A stretch of DNA of 64,000 nucleotides. It comes from Erythrobacter oryzae (GTDB lineage Bacteria; Pseudomonadota; Alphaproteobacteria; Sphingomonadales; Sphingomonadaceae). How positions within the stretch are numbered: position 1 is the stretch's first letter; the number at the start of each line of letters is the position of its first letter. Shown here one piece after another: positions 8,366 through 16,022 of the stretch. A model generated the notes under the pieces. The model saw nothing but the letters and a program-made list of their open reading frames with translations, had not been told where the DNA came from and ran no database searches. The stretch is from contig NZ_JASCXI010000003.1 of NCBI RefSeq assembly GCF_030271515.1, positions 124,001 to 188,000 on the forward strand, in the 5' to 3' direction. Made by a program: the position numbers and the translations under genes.

Positions 8366-9589
8366 ATGATCGCCCGCGTCGGCCAGATCTGGGCGAATGC
8401 CACCCCGCAGGTCCGCCGCCCGTTCTATATCGGGCTGGCGGTCGCGGCGGTGCTTGCCGTGCTGGTCGGCCTCGGGGTCGCCAATACCGAGACCTTCCTC
8501 GCGCTGCCCTCGACCTTCGAGGGGGTCGCCGCCTCGCAGGCGATCTGGGGGCTGAAGCCGTCGAACCTGCTGATGGTGCTGCCGCTGGGGGCCTTTTTGG
8601 TGGTGCTGGCGAGGAGCTTCATCGGCCTCAAGGCCTTCGGCCTGTTCACCCCGATGCTGATCGCGCTCGCTTTCCTCCAGATCGGCCCCGTGCTGGGGCC
8701 TGTCGTGCTTTGCTCCTCGGTGCTGGCGGGGATGATCGTGACGCCGACGCTCCTGAAGCTGCGCATGACCCGCGTCGGCTTCCTCGGTGTGCTGATCTCG
8801 CTGATCGTGCTGGTGCTGGTGGGCCTGCAACAGGCGCTCGACACCCAGCTTCAGGTCGACGCCTTCCCCGTCATCGTCTGCGCGCTGTGCGTCGAGCGGT
8901 GGTGGAAGCAGTGGGGCAAGGACGGCGCCAAGCCCGCCGCCAAGATGGCATTGAATACCTTCGTGCTGGCGCTGATGATCGAGTTCGTGATGGTGTCGGA
9001 CTTCGCGATGGCGCTGATCGAGTGGTCGCCGCTGCTGATGCCCGCGACCACCGGCATCGCGATCGCGATCCTCGGGCGGTATCGGGGCCTGCGCCTCTCG
9101 GAAATCGGCCGCTTCGCCCCGATCTGGCTCGAGCGGCGGCGCCGCGCCAAGGCCCTGGCTGCGGAGGCTCTCGTCTTGCCCGAAGGGGTGGAGGAAGATC
9201 GCCGCAAGGGCCTGCCCGACACGCGCCGCGTGCCCGAACCGGTGCCCGAGCCGCTGCCCGAACCCTTTCCCGAGCCGCTCATCCCGCCGCTGCGCCTCCC
9301 CCGGCGGGCGGCCTATCGCAAGCCGCAGCTTGCCCCGCTGCACCAAAGCCACGGCATGGTGCTCGCCGCGATGGCCGGGCGCCAGCGCGCGTTGCGCGGC
9401 ATCTGGGTGATCGGATCGGCCGAGGAATTGAAGCGCCGCGGCAGTCCCCTGCCCGCCGCCGCCCCCGACAGCGAGCCCCGCGCGCGGCCGCGGCTTGCCG
9501 CCTCGGGCGGGCGCGCCGTGGCCGATTGGGCCGACGAGCGTGCGCCGACCAGGAATGCCTGGGTCATCCGCGGCGTGGAGGACATCTGA
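8366..9589 (+). CDS. 7TM protein related to the transglutaminase-fused 7TM family, lacking the transglutaminase domain
   Basis: The 407-aa inner-membrane protein has about seven hydrophobic segments in residues 20-255, including IGLAVAAVLAVLVGLGVA and PVVLCSSVLAGMIVTPTLL, and ends the membrane part with ILGRYRGLRLSEIGRF. That layout and the neighbouring ATP-grasp gene match the family usually called 'inactive transglutaminase fused to 7 TM helices'. Here TM1 is followed by only ~20 residues, so the periplasmic transglutaminase-like domain is missing. Residues ~256-407 form a basic, Pro-rich cytoplasmic tail with four PEP-type repeats. Family assignment rests on layout plus context. Confidence 0.65.
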   Translation: MIARVGQIWANATPQVRRPFYIGLAVAAVLAVLVGLGVANTETFLALPSTFEGVAASQAIWGLKPSNLLMVLPLGAFLVVLARSFIGLKAFGLFTPMLIALAFLQIGPVLGPVVLCSSVLAGMIVTPTLLKLRMTRVGFLGVLISLIVLVLVGLQQALDTQLQVDAFPVIVCALCVERWWKQWGKDGAKPAAKMALNTFVLALMIEFVMVSDFAMALIEWSPLLMPATTGIAIAILGRYRGLRLSEIGRFAPIWLERRRRAKALAAEALVLPEGVEEDRRKGLPDTRRVPEPVPEPLPEPFPEPLIPPLRLPRRAAYRKPQLAPLHQSHGMVLAAMAGRQRALRGIWVIGSAEELKRRGSPLPAAAPDSEPRARPRLAASGGRAVADWADERAPTRNAWVIRGVEDI

Positions 9590-9590
9590 C

Positions 9591-10502
9591 ATGTTCAGGT
9601 TCGTCAACCGCTGGCTCGGCCTCGACGAGGACGCTCTGACCGGGGGCGAGGTGCTCGGCATCAACATGCGCAACGCGCTGATCCAGAAATACAACCCGCG
9701 CCACGCGATCGAGCGTGCGCGCGACAAGGTGGCGGCCAAGCGCGCGCTCGAGGCGGCGGGGATATCCTGCACCGGCACGGTCGCGGTGCTCGAGGATCAC
9801 CAGCAGGTCGCCGATTTCAAGCCCAGCCGCGACATGCCCGATGCCTGGGCGATCAAGCCCGCGCGCGGATCGCAGGGCGACGGCATCCTGCTCGCGGTGC
9901 GGCGCGAGGGGAACACCTGGTACAAGGGCTCGGGCGCACCGCTGCCCGAAGACATGGTGATGCACCACATCCAGAAGGTCGTCGACGGCGGCTTCTCGGG
10001 CGATTCCGCCGCCGAGGACGCCGCGCTGATCGAGCCGCTGATCATCGCCGACCCGGCGCTGTCACGCATCGTGCCCGAGGGCCTGCCCGACCTGCGCGTC
10101 ATCAGCTTGCACCATACCCCCCTCATGGCAATGGTGCGCCTTCCCACCATCGAGAGCGACGGCAAGGCCAACCTCCACCAGCGCGCGATCGGGGCGGGGA
10201 TCGACATGGAGACCGGCAAGATCACCCGCGCGGTGGTCAAAGGCACGCCGATCACCCACCACCCCGACACCGGCGTCAACCTCATCGGCTTCGAGATCCC
10301 GGGCTGGAAGCGGGTGCTGGAGCTGGCGTCGAAATGCGGGCCGGCGGTGGGCCTCGGCTACTGCGGGGCGGACATCGTGCTCGACGTCAATGACGGCCCG
10401 CTGGTGATCGAGGTCAATGCCCACCCGGGGATCGAGATCCAGAACATCTGTCAGGCGGGCCTGAAGTCGCGGATCGCGGCGACGGGCGAGGACTTCCGCT
10501 AG
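9591..10502 (+). CDS. Alpha-L-glutamate ligase-like ATP-grasp protein (RimK-related)
   Basis: The 303-aa protein has ATP-grasp hallmarks: AIKPARGSQGDGI (residues ~87-99; Lys89 for nucleotide), IEPLIIADPAL, DLRVISLHHTPLMAMVRLPT, and the metal-binding VIEVNAHPG (Glu274, Asn276). The N-terminus MFRFVNRWLGL..LGINMRNALIQKYNPR is typical of the RimK-related group that sits next to 7TM-transglutaminase genes. ATP-grasp ligases join a carboxylate to an amine or thiol through an acyl phosphate; the substrate here is unknown. It starts 1 bp after the 7TM stop. The usual third partner, a RimK-linked aspartyl protease, is not in the window. The gene ends in TAGCTA, shared with the convergent neighbour. 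Confidence 0.85.
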   Translation: MFRFVNRWLGLDEDALTGGEVLGINMRNALIQKYNPRHAIERARDKVAAKRALEAAGISCTGTVAVLEDHQQVADFKPSRDMPDAWAIKPARGSQGDGILLAVRREGNTWYKGSGAPLPEDMVMHHIQKVVDGGFSGDSAAEDAALIEPLIIADPALSRIVPEGLPDLRVISLHHTPLMAMVRLPTIESDGKANLHQRAIGAGIDMETGKITRAVVKGTPITHHPDTGVNLIGFEIPGWKRVLELASKCGPAVGLGYCGADIVLDVNDGPLVIEVNAHPGIEIQNICQAGLKSRIAATGEDFR

Positions 10503-11072
10503 CTACTTGTCCATCACCGCAGGAGGCGCGAGCGGATCGAAGGGGGAGAGCGGTGCTTCGCCCTCCGGCGCATCGCGCTCGGCAATTTCCTGCGGGGTGA
10601 GCGGGCGGAAGCGGATGCTTATCGGCGTGAAGCTGCCGTCCTCGCGCTGGCGGATGGTGACGATCCCGCGCTGGTCGCGGTTCTGGAGTTGCTGCTGCAA
10701 GGCCTCGGCGCGCTTCTGCCCGATGTAGAGGCGGCCGCTTCCGAGCGAGTCGCCGTAGACATGGCTTTGATCGGCCTTCAGGAGGTGCGCGCAAGCGGCA
10801 TCCGCCTTATTCAGGGTAACGCGCGCGATGCGGGGCGCGGTGCCCTCGATGCACAGCGCCTCAGGGCCGGGGCCAGTGGCCCAGAAATCTAGCTGCGGCC
10901 AGTCATAGCGGAACTCGACATAGTGCCCGCGCAGGTAATCGCGCGGGTCGCAGCCTTCGATCGGCACCTCCCAATCGGTGCCGGAGTGGTAGGTGCGGTC
11001 GCTCATGGCCCATAGCGCCCCGAGGCCGAACAGCGGCAGGACGGCAGCGGCGAGGCGGGCGTATCGGATCAT
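10503..11072 (-). CDS. GDYXXLXY domain protein
   Basis: The 189-aa membrane-anchored protein has an N-terminal hydrophobic segment (residues ~7-22, LAAAVLPLFGLGALWAM) and the signature around RDYLRGHYVEFRYDW (~45-60), a slightly diverged GDYxxLxY motif with His and Phe replacing Asp and Leu. Later it has RLYIGQKRAEALQQQL. The family is a common partner of DUF2157 membrane proteins; its function is unknown. Its ATG overlaps the DUF2157 stop by 4 bp. Its stop abuts the convergent ATP-grasp stop with no spacer. Confidence 0.85.
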   Translation of the reverse strand: MIRYARLAAAVLPLFGLGALWAMSDRTYHSGTDWEVPIEGCDPRDYLRGHYVEFRYDWPQLDFWATGPGPEALCIEGTAPRIARVTLNKADAACAHLLKADQSHVYGDSLGSGRLYIGQKRAEALQQQLQNRDQRGIVTIRQREDGSFTPISIRFRPLTPQEIAERDAPEGEAPLSPFDPLAPPAVMDK

Positions 11073-12220
11073 GCCTCGCCCTCCGCGCGCGGGGCGAAGC
11101 GCTTCGACACCCGCACCGCGCCCCACGCCACGCCGAGGATCATCACCCCGGCAAGGATCAGCCCTAGGCCATTCATCAGCAGATCGCCCGCCAGCTCGAA
11201 GCTGAGGATGATGAGCCTCAGGGCGATCACGCCCACGGCCATCTGGAACACGCCTCGCCAGTGCGCATGGAGCGCAGCGACGGCGATCCCCGCCCACAGC
11301 ACGAAGAACAGCAGGGCCGCGGGGACGGTCGAATCATTCGCTCCCACCGCCATCCCGATCGCGAGCCCTGCCTCGGTGATGATCGTCGCCGCCATCTGCC
11401 CGGAGGTGCCGGGGCGCGCGGCGTAGTGGGCGATGCCGGTCAGCGCGATCGCGACCGCGCAGGACAGGATTCCGGTGCTGCCTGCGAACAGGCCCGAGCC
11501 CTCGAACGCGCCCCCGCTGGCGAGCGCGCAGGCAAGCGAGCCGAGCGCGACCGCATAGGCGAGCGCGAGCTGCTCCATCCGGCGCCAGAAATCGGGGCGG
11601 GCGCTGCGGGCGCGCATCCAACCGCCCAGCAGCGCGAAGGCCGCAGGCAGGGCGACAACCGCGCCCAGCCAGATCAGCCACGCGGCACCCGGATCGCGCG
11701 CCGCGCCATACCCGGTCATGTAGGTGGCATACTCCCATGCGGTCCACCCCGCACCGCCGATGACCGCCAGCGCGCTCGGCCAGCTGCGGCCCGTCAGCAG
11801 CAGCAGCGGAGCGAACAGCGCCAGCCACAGGCCCAGCGGCTGCCAGATGGGCGAGGAGGTCTGGTAGACCTGCCCGAGATGCCCGAAAAAGGTGAGGCCC
11901 ATGGCGGCGGTGACGAAGACCAGCGCCTCGACGATCCAGGGCGAGCGTTCGGCCAGCGCCGCCTCCCGCATGAACAGCAGGCCCAGCAGCGCCGCAATCA
12001 GCGCCAGATGCACCGCCAGCCGGACGAGCCCGGGAATATCCTCCCAGTTGGCCGCCACCACCGACACCACGCCCAGCCCGATGGCGAGCGCGCCGATGCC
12101 CCACACCGCCCACAGCAACAGCGGGCGGGCGTGCTCGGCTTCGTATGCGGCGAGGCGATCACGCGTCGCGGCGTCGATCAGGCCGGCTGCGTGCCATTCG
12201 GCGATCTTGCGCGCGCTCAT
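11069..12220 (-). CDS. DUF2157 multi-pass membrane protein
   Basis: The 383-aa protein starts with a soluble DUF2157 head (MSARKIAEWHAAGLIDAATRDRLAAYE) and then has about ten hydrophobic segments, for example LLLWAVWGIGALAIGLGVVSVVAANW and ALVFVTAAMGLTFFGHLGQ. The FGHLGQVYQ stretch is characteristic of the family. I chose the internal ATG at 12220 because the longer frame begins with a low-complexity lead that lacks family similarity. It is cotranscribed with the GDYXXLXY gene. The pair is widespread in Proteobacteria but has no established role. Confidence 0.85.
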   Translation of the reverse strand: MSARKIAEWHAAGLIDAATRDRLAAYEAEHARPLLLWAVWGIGALAIGLGVVSVVAANWEDIPGLVRLAVHLALIAALLGLLFMREAALAERSPWIVEALVFVTAAMGLTFFGHLGQVYQTSSPIWQPLGLWLALFAPLLLLTGRSWPSALAVIGGAGWTAWEYATYMTGYGAARDPGAAWLIWLGAVVALPAAFALLGGWMRARSARPDFWRRMEQLALAYAVALGSLACALASGGAFEGSGLFAGSTGILSCAVAIALTGIAHYAARPGTSGQMAATIITEAGLAIGMAVGANDSTVPAALLFFVLWAGIAVAALHAHWRGVFQMAVGVIALRLIILSFELAGDLLMNGLGLILAGVMILGVAWGAVRVSKRFAPRAEGEA

Positions 12221-12250
12221 GTGGCGGAGCCTAAAGCGATAGCGCACAAA

Positions 12251-12287
12251 TGCAAAGCGGCCGCTTCGACATTCCGGAGCGGCCGCC
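12251..12287 (-). terminator. Putative terminator of pstS-like gene
   Basis: Two copies of the palindromic octamer GCGGCCGC (12257-12264 and 12279-12286) can pair around a 14-nt loop. On the minus strand the stem is followed by TTTGCATTT. It lies just beyond the phosphate-binding gene stop. Confidence 0.5.
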
Positions 12288-12328
12288 GCAGCAGCGCACA
12301 AACTTGCGCTGCAAGGAATTGAAAAACG

Positions 12329-13399
12329 TTACTTCTTGGCTTCCAGCTCGGCCTTGGTGAGGATCGTCATGTTCTGCACCTTGGCGGCGTTGGCGGTCAT
12401 CGTCTCGGCGGGCATGGCGACCATGCCGACGCGCGCGAGCGGGCCGTCCTTGCCCCAGCTCTTGACCCATTCCTTCATGAACTGCTCGAGCCCGGGGATC
12501 GCGCGCATGTGCGACTTCTTGACGTAGACGTAGAGCGGCCGCGCGCCGGGGTAGGAGAAGTTGGCGATGTTCTCGTAGGTCGCCATCACGCCGTTCATCG
12601 GCAGGTCCTGCACCTTGTCGAGGTTCTCCTCGAGGTAGGAATAGCCGAAGATGCCGACGATCTTGGGGTTGGCGACGATCTTGTTGACGATCAGGTTGTC
12701 CTGCTCGCCCTGGTCGGAATAGGCGCCGTCATTGCGCACTTCGGTGCAGATCTGCTTGTACTTGGCCTCGTCGCTGTCCTTCAGCGCCTTCATCGCCGGG
12801 TCCTTCTTGCACCCGACTTCGAGGATCAGCTCCTTCAGGGCATCGCGCGTGCCCGAGGTGCTGGGCGGGCCGTAGACGAGGATCGGATCGGCGGGCAGCG
12901 ACGGGTCGACATCCTTCCAGGTCTTGGCGGTCTGCGGCTTGCCATAGGGCTGCGCGGCGAGCGCCTTGTAGACGATCTCGGGCGACAGGTTGAGCATGAT
13001 CCCGCCCTTGGCCGAGGCGAAGGCGATCCCGTCGAGCCCGACCTGGAGCTCGATGATCTCGTTGACCTTGTTGCTGGCGCAGGTGTCGAATTCCTCGGGC
13101 TTCATCCGGCGCGAGGCGTTGACCATGTCGGGGGTGTTGGGGCCCAGCCCTGAACAGAACAGCTGGATACCATTGCCCGTGCCCGTCGATTCGATCAGCG
13201 GCGAGCGCATGTCGGGATAGGTGCGCGAGAAGTTCTCGGCCACCAGCTTGGCGAAGGGATAGACCGTCGAGGAGCCCACCGCGTGGACCGACTGGGCACC
13301 CTCGCCTCCGCTGCTGCCGGGATCGCAGGCGGTAAGCGTGAGGGCGGAAAGCGCGAGAACGGCGCCGGTCTTGAGGTGTGCGGAGATGGATTTGAGCAT
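12329..13399 (-). CDS. pstS: PstS-like phosphate-binding lipoprotein
   Basis: The 356-aa protein has a lipoprotein signal with lipobox LTAC (Cys25), then HAVGSSTVYPFAKLVAENF and RSPLIESTGTGNG, the phosphate-binding loops of the PstS fold, and later VYGPPSTSGTRDAL. It captures inorganic phosphate in the periplasm for the PstCAB permease, whose genes are not in this window. I chose ATG 13399 because it gives a proper signal peptide; upstream residues in the open frame are not protein-like. A Pho-box-like repeat lies ~60 bp upstream, so induction by phosphate starvation through PhoB is likely. Confidence 0.9.
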   Translation of the reverse strand: MLKSISAHLKTGAVLALSALTLTACDPGSSGGEGAQSVHAVGSSTVYPFAKLVAENFSRTYPDMRSPLIESTGTGNGIQLFCSGLGPNTPDMVNASRRMKPEEFDTCASNKVNEIIELQVGLDGIAFASAKGGIMLNLSPEIVYKALAAQPYGKPQTAKTWKDVDPSLPADPILVYGPPSTSGTRDALKELILEVGCKKDPAMKALKDSDEAKYKQICTEVRNDGAYSDQGEQDNLIVNKIVANPKIVGIFGYSYLEENLDKVQDLPMNGVMATYENIANFSYPGARPLYVYVKKSHMRAIPGLEQFMKEWVKSWGKDGPLARVGMVAMPAETMTANAAKVQNMTILTKAELEAKK

Positions 13400-13459
13400 G
13401 ACGATTCCCGATCGGCGCCAGCGGCGCAAGGTTGGTGAAAGCCGCGCTAGGAGCGTTTC

Positions 13460-13477
13460 ATGACCGCTGTGTGACAA
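13460..13477 (-). promoter_or_regulatory. Pho-box-like PhoB site upstream of pstS
   Basis: Read on the minus strand, TTGTCAC-ACAG-CGGTCAT is two 7-mers at an 11-bp period, matching the CTGTCAT-N4-CTGTCAT consensus at 5/7 and 6/7 positions. It is ~61 bp upstream of the pstS start, a normal distance. Confidence 0.55.
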
Positions 13478-13606
13478 GCTGTGCCCGGCAGGCCGACGGG
13501 CACACTTGCACAAGACGCAAGCCTCTCAAAAGGCGGGAAATTATCTCCGAAAAGGAGGGAATTGGCTTAACAGCATCGTAAGAGCTTCCATGGTAGGCCT
13601 GCGGGT

Positions 13607-15349
13607 ATGGCACTCCTGCGCCTCCTTACCCGGCTCGGCATGGTCGCCGCGATGCTGGTGTTGCTGGCTGCCCGACCGGCAGCGGCAGACGACTATCGCG
13701 TGCCGACCCATGCCCCTGCCTGCCACGCGGCGACCGGCCTTGCGACCGGGCTCGACGCGATGCGTCCGCGCGCCGGGTGGACCTGCGACGATACCGGCTG
13801 GCGCTCGGATGTGCCCGCGGTGTGGCTGCGGTTCGAGGCGGCGAGCTGGAAGGACGGCAAGCTTCCCCGCCACTTCTTCACCCGCAACGCGCGCTTCGCC
13901 TCGATCACCTTCCACGCGATCGACGCGGGCGGAGCGGTGCGCAGCCTCGCGCTGACCGAGGCCGACGGCGAGCCCTTTGCCGCCGGCCCCGTGTTCCGGC
14001 TGCCGCTGCCCGAGATCACCCCGGCGACCCGGACGCTCATCGCCCGGATCGAGGCGCCCCATTCCGTGCCGATGCTGACCGAGGCGCGCATCACCGATGA
14101 TCCCGCCACCGCCGACTGGTCGCAGATCGACATGATGCTGCTCGCCTTCGTGATGGGCATGCTGGTGCTGCCGCTGCTGTTCGACATCAGCTTCTTCGTG
14201 GTGCTGCGCGAACGCTTCGTGGTGCTCCACGCGGCGATGGTCACCGCGATGATGACCTATGTGCTGACCGCGGGCGGGCTCGCCTCGGCTTTCGTGACGC
14301 TGCCGGTGGCGGTAATGGCGGTGCTCGGCCCGCTGTCCTGGGCGATCGGCGTCGGCATCTCGGCGCTCTTCCTTGCAAGCTTCCTCGAACGCGGCGCGCA
14401 GTCGCCGATGATGCGGCAGATCACGGTCGCGACCGGCTGGTTCACGATGATCGTGCCCGGCTTCTTCGCGCTCCAGCTGCATGCCACCCAGCGCTTCGAC
14501 GATGTCGGCTATTTCTTCGCCTTCATCCCTGCGATCATCGTGATCAGCGCCGCGGTGATCGAGGCCGCGCTGCGCGGCAGCCGCCCGGCGCGCTTTCTCG
14601 CCATCGCCTGGGCGCCGATCATCGCCGCCTCGGTCGAGCGGCTGCTGCGCGGGCTGGGCTGGCACACCGGCCCCTCGAGCCTCGACCAGATGCTTTATCT
14701 CGCGGTCGGGATCGAGGTGGTGGTGATCTCGCTCGCCATCGCCGACCGCTTCCTCGCGCTGCGGCGCGAGCGCGATGCGGCGCTGACCGAGGCGAAGATG
14801 CTCGAGCAGCTTTCGGCGCGCGATTCGCTCACCGGGCTGATGAACCGCCGCGCGATCGAGGCGCGTTTCGAAGAGCTGCTGGTGCAGGGCTTCGATACCT
14901 TCGCGCTGGTCGATCTCGACCGCTTCAAGGCGATCAACGACGTCCACGGCCACCAGGTCGGCGATGCCGCGCTGGTCGCCTGTGCCAGCGCGATCCGCGC
15001 GAGCGGCGACCGTGACGCGGTGGCAGTGCGCCTCGGCGGCGAGGAATTCGTGGTGCTGCTGCGCGGGCCCCGCCCGATCGAGCGCGCCGAGGCCTTGCGC
15101 CAGGCAATCCCGATGCGGATCGCCAAGGAAGTGCCCGGGCTCGACATGCCGGTGACCGCGAGCATGGGCGTGGTGGTGCTCGGCGATGCGGGGCGGCAGA
15201 AGATGACCTTCGCCGAATTCTACGCCCGCGCCGACGCGCTGATGTACGAGGCCAAGGCGAGCGGGCGCAACCGCCTGTGCTACGAGCGCCTCACCGTGTT
15301 CCGCTCCGCACCCGAGGGGCGCAAGGCCGAGAAAGAGCGGGCAGCGTGA
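13607..15349 (+). CDS. Membrane-bound diguanylate cyclase (7TMR-DISM-like sensor plus GGDEF)
   Basis: The 580-aa protein has a signal peptide (1-~27), a periplasmic region to ~165 with the beta-rich features of a DISM extracellular sensor, seven hydrophobic segments (~170-385), and a GGDEF domain (~405-570). The active loop is GGEEF (477-481), preceded by DSLTGLMNRRA and LVDLDRFKAINDVHGHQVGD, so c-di-GMP synthesis is expected. The inhibitory RxxD motif at the usual distance before GGEEF is not visible. It is monocistronic and is followed 8 bp later by the second 142-bp repeat copy. Confidence 0.9.
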   Translation: MALLRLLTRLGMVAAMLVLLAARPAAADDYRVPTHAPACHAATGLATGLDAMRPRAGWTCDDTGWRSDVPAVWLRFEAASWKDGKLPRHFFTRNARFASITFHAIDAGGAVRSLALTEADGEPFAAGPVFRLPLPEITPATRTLIARIEAPHSVPMLTEARITDDPATADWSQIDMMLLAFVMGMLVLPLLFDISFFVVLRERFVVLHAAMVTAMMTYVLTAGGLASAFVTLPVAVMAVLGPLSWAIGVGISALFLASFLERGAQSPMMRQITVATGWFTMIVPGFFALQLHATQRFDDVGYFFAFIPAIIVISAAVIEAALRGSRPARFLAIAWAPIIAASVERLLRGLGWHTGPSSLDQMLYLAVGIEVVVISLAIADRFLALRRERDAALTEAKMLEQLSARDSLTGLMNRRAIEARFEELLVQGFDTFALVDLDRFKAINDVHGHQVGDAALVACASAIRASGDRDAVAVRLGGEEFVVLLRGPRPIERAEALRQAIPMRIAKEVPGLDMPVTASMGVVVLGDAGRQKMTFAEFYARADALMYEAKASGRNRLCYERLTVFRSAPEGRKAEKERAA

Positions 15350-15357
15350 AACTCCCG

Positions 15358-15499
15358 AGTCCCTCCCCGTTCGCCTGCGAATGGGGAGGTGGCACCGCGA
15401 AGCGGTGACGGAGGGGGTTTTCGGCGAGTGGGGCTTCACCCCTCCGTCACGCGCCTGCGGCGCGCGCCACCTCCCCATCCCGTGCGGGACGGGGAGGGA
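15358..15499. repeat. 142-bp inverted-repeat element, family 1 copy B
   Basis: It has the same length and nearly the same sequence as 4646-4787, including both arms, the GGTGGCACCGCG-AGCGGTGACGGAGGGG core and the closing CACCTCCCCATCC. It lies 8 bp behind the diguanylate cyclase stop and 9 bp from the convergent thioesterase stop. The internal loop region differs most from copy A, while the paired segments are conserved. Confidence 0.8.
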
Positions 15500-15508
15500 C
15501 TGGCAACG

Positions 15509-15901
15509 TCATACAAACGGCTCCAAGACTTCCGGCCGCACCCGCGCCAGCCGGCCGGTCGCGCGGTCGAGCATCGCCCAGGTGGTCGCCGCGCTGACGA
15601 GGCGCTTGCCCGCGGCATCGGTGAACTCCACCCGCCGCAGCGACTTCGCGCCTTGGGCGGGGCCTTCGATCCACGTCTCCGCATGGACTTCCGCGCCCTC
15701 GGACACATTGCCGCGATAGTCGATCTCGTGCCGCACCACGACCCAGAAGAACGCCCCGCGGTCCTCTGACCGCGCGACCGCGTCCCAGTGGGCGGTGGCC
15801 ATATCCTGGATCCACTGCACCCACACGGTGTTGTTGACGTGGCCGAGCTCGTCGATGTGCTGCGGCTCGGCGCGGAAGGTGCGGGTGAAGCGGTTGGGCA
15901 C
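15509..15901 (-). CDS. Acyl-CoA thioesterase, 4-hydroxybenzoyl-CoA thioesterase family (hotdog)
   Basis: The 130-aa hotdog protein contains IDELGHVNNTVWVQW, where Asp17 is the catalytic Asp of the 4HBT family and the HVNN turn is characteristic. FFWVVVRHEIDYRG and AETWIEG form the following strands. The expected reaction is acyl-CoA hydrolysis in the cytosol, with unknown chain specificity. It is in the same direction and 7 bp downstream of a 37-aa membrane peptide gene and the oligopeptidase, so it probably closes that operon. Confidence 0.85.
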   Translation of the reverse strand: MPNRFTRTFRAEPQHIDELGHVNNTVWVQWIQDMATAHWDAVARSEDRGAFFWVVVRHEIDYRGNVSEGAEVHAETWIEGPAQGAKSLRRVEFTDAAGKRLVSAATTWAMLDRATGRLARVRPEVLEPFV

Positions 15902-15908
15902 GGGCAGG

Positions 15909-16022
15909 TTATTCCGGCACGAAGCGAATCAACAGTTCGAGCAGCAGCCAGAGCGCGAACGGCAGCAGCACCACGCCCACCGCAATTGCGGCCAGACCCC
16001 GATCGTAGTTCGGCGCCTTCAC
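15909..16022 (-). CDS. 37-aa single-pass membrane peptide
   Basis: A GTG at 16022 overlaps the oligopeptidase stop (GTGA) and opens a 37-codon frame. The peptide has a basic N-terminus (VKAPNYDRG) and one hydrophobic helix (LAAIAVGVVLLPFALWLLL), ending LIRFVPE. The frame continues upstream, but there it is the shadow of the peptidase. The overlap, the clean helix and the 7-bp gap to the next gene support it as a real, translationally coupled gene. No family is recognised. Confidence 0.6.
   Translation of the reverse strand: MKAPNYDRGLAAIAVGVVLLPFALWLLLELLIRFVPE

Noticed and set aside
13541..15478. 645-aa open frame antisense to the diguanylate cyclase gene
   Set aside because: It is a shadow of a clear GGDEF protein; it also runs through the 142-bp repeat, which no real gene here does.
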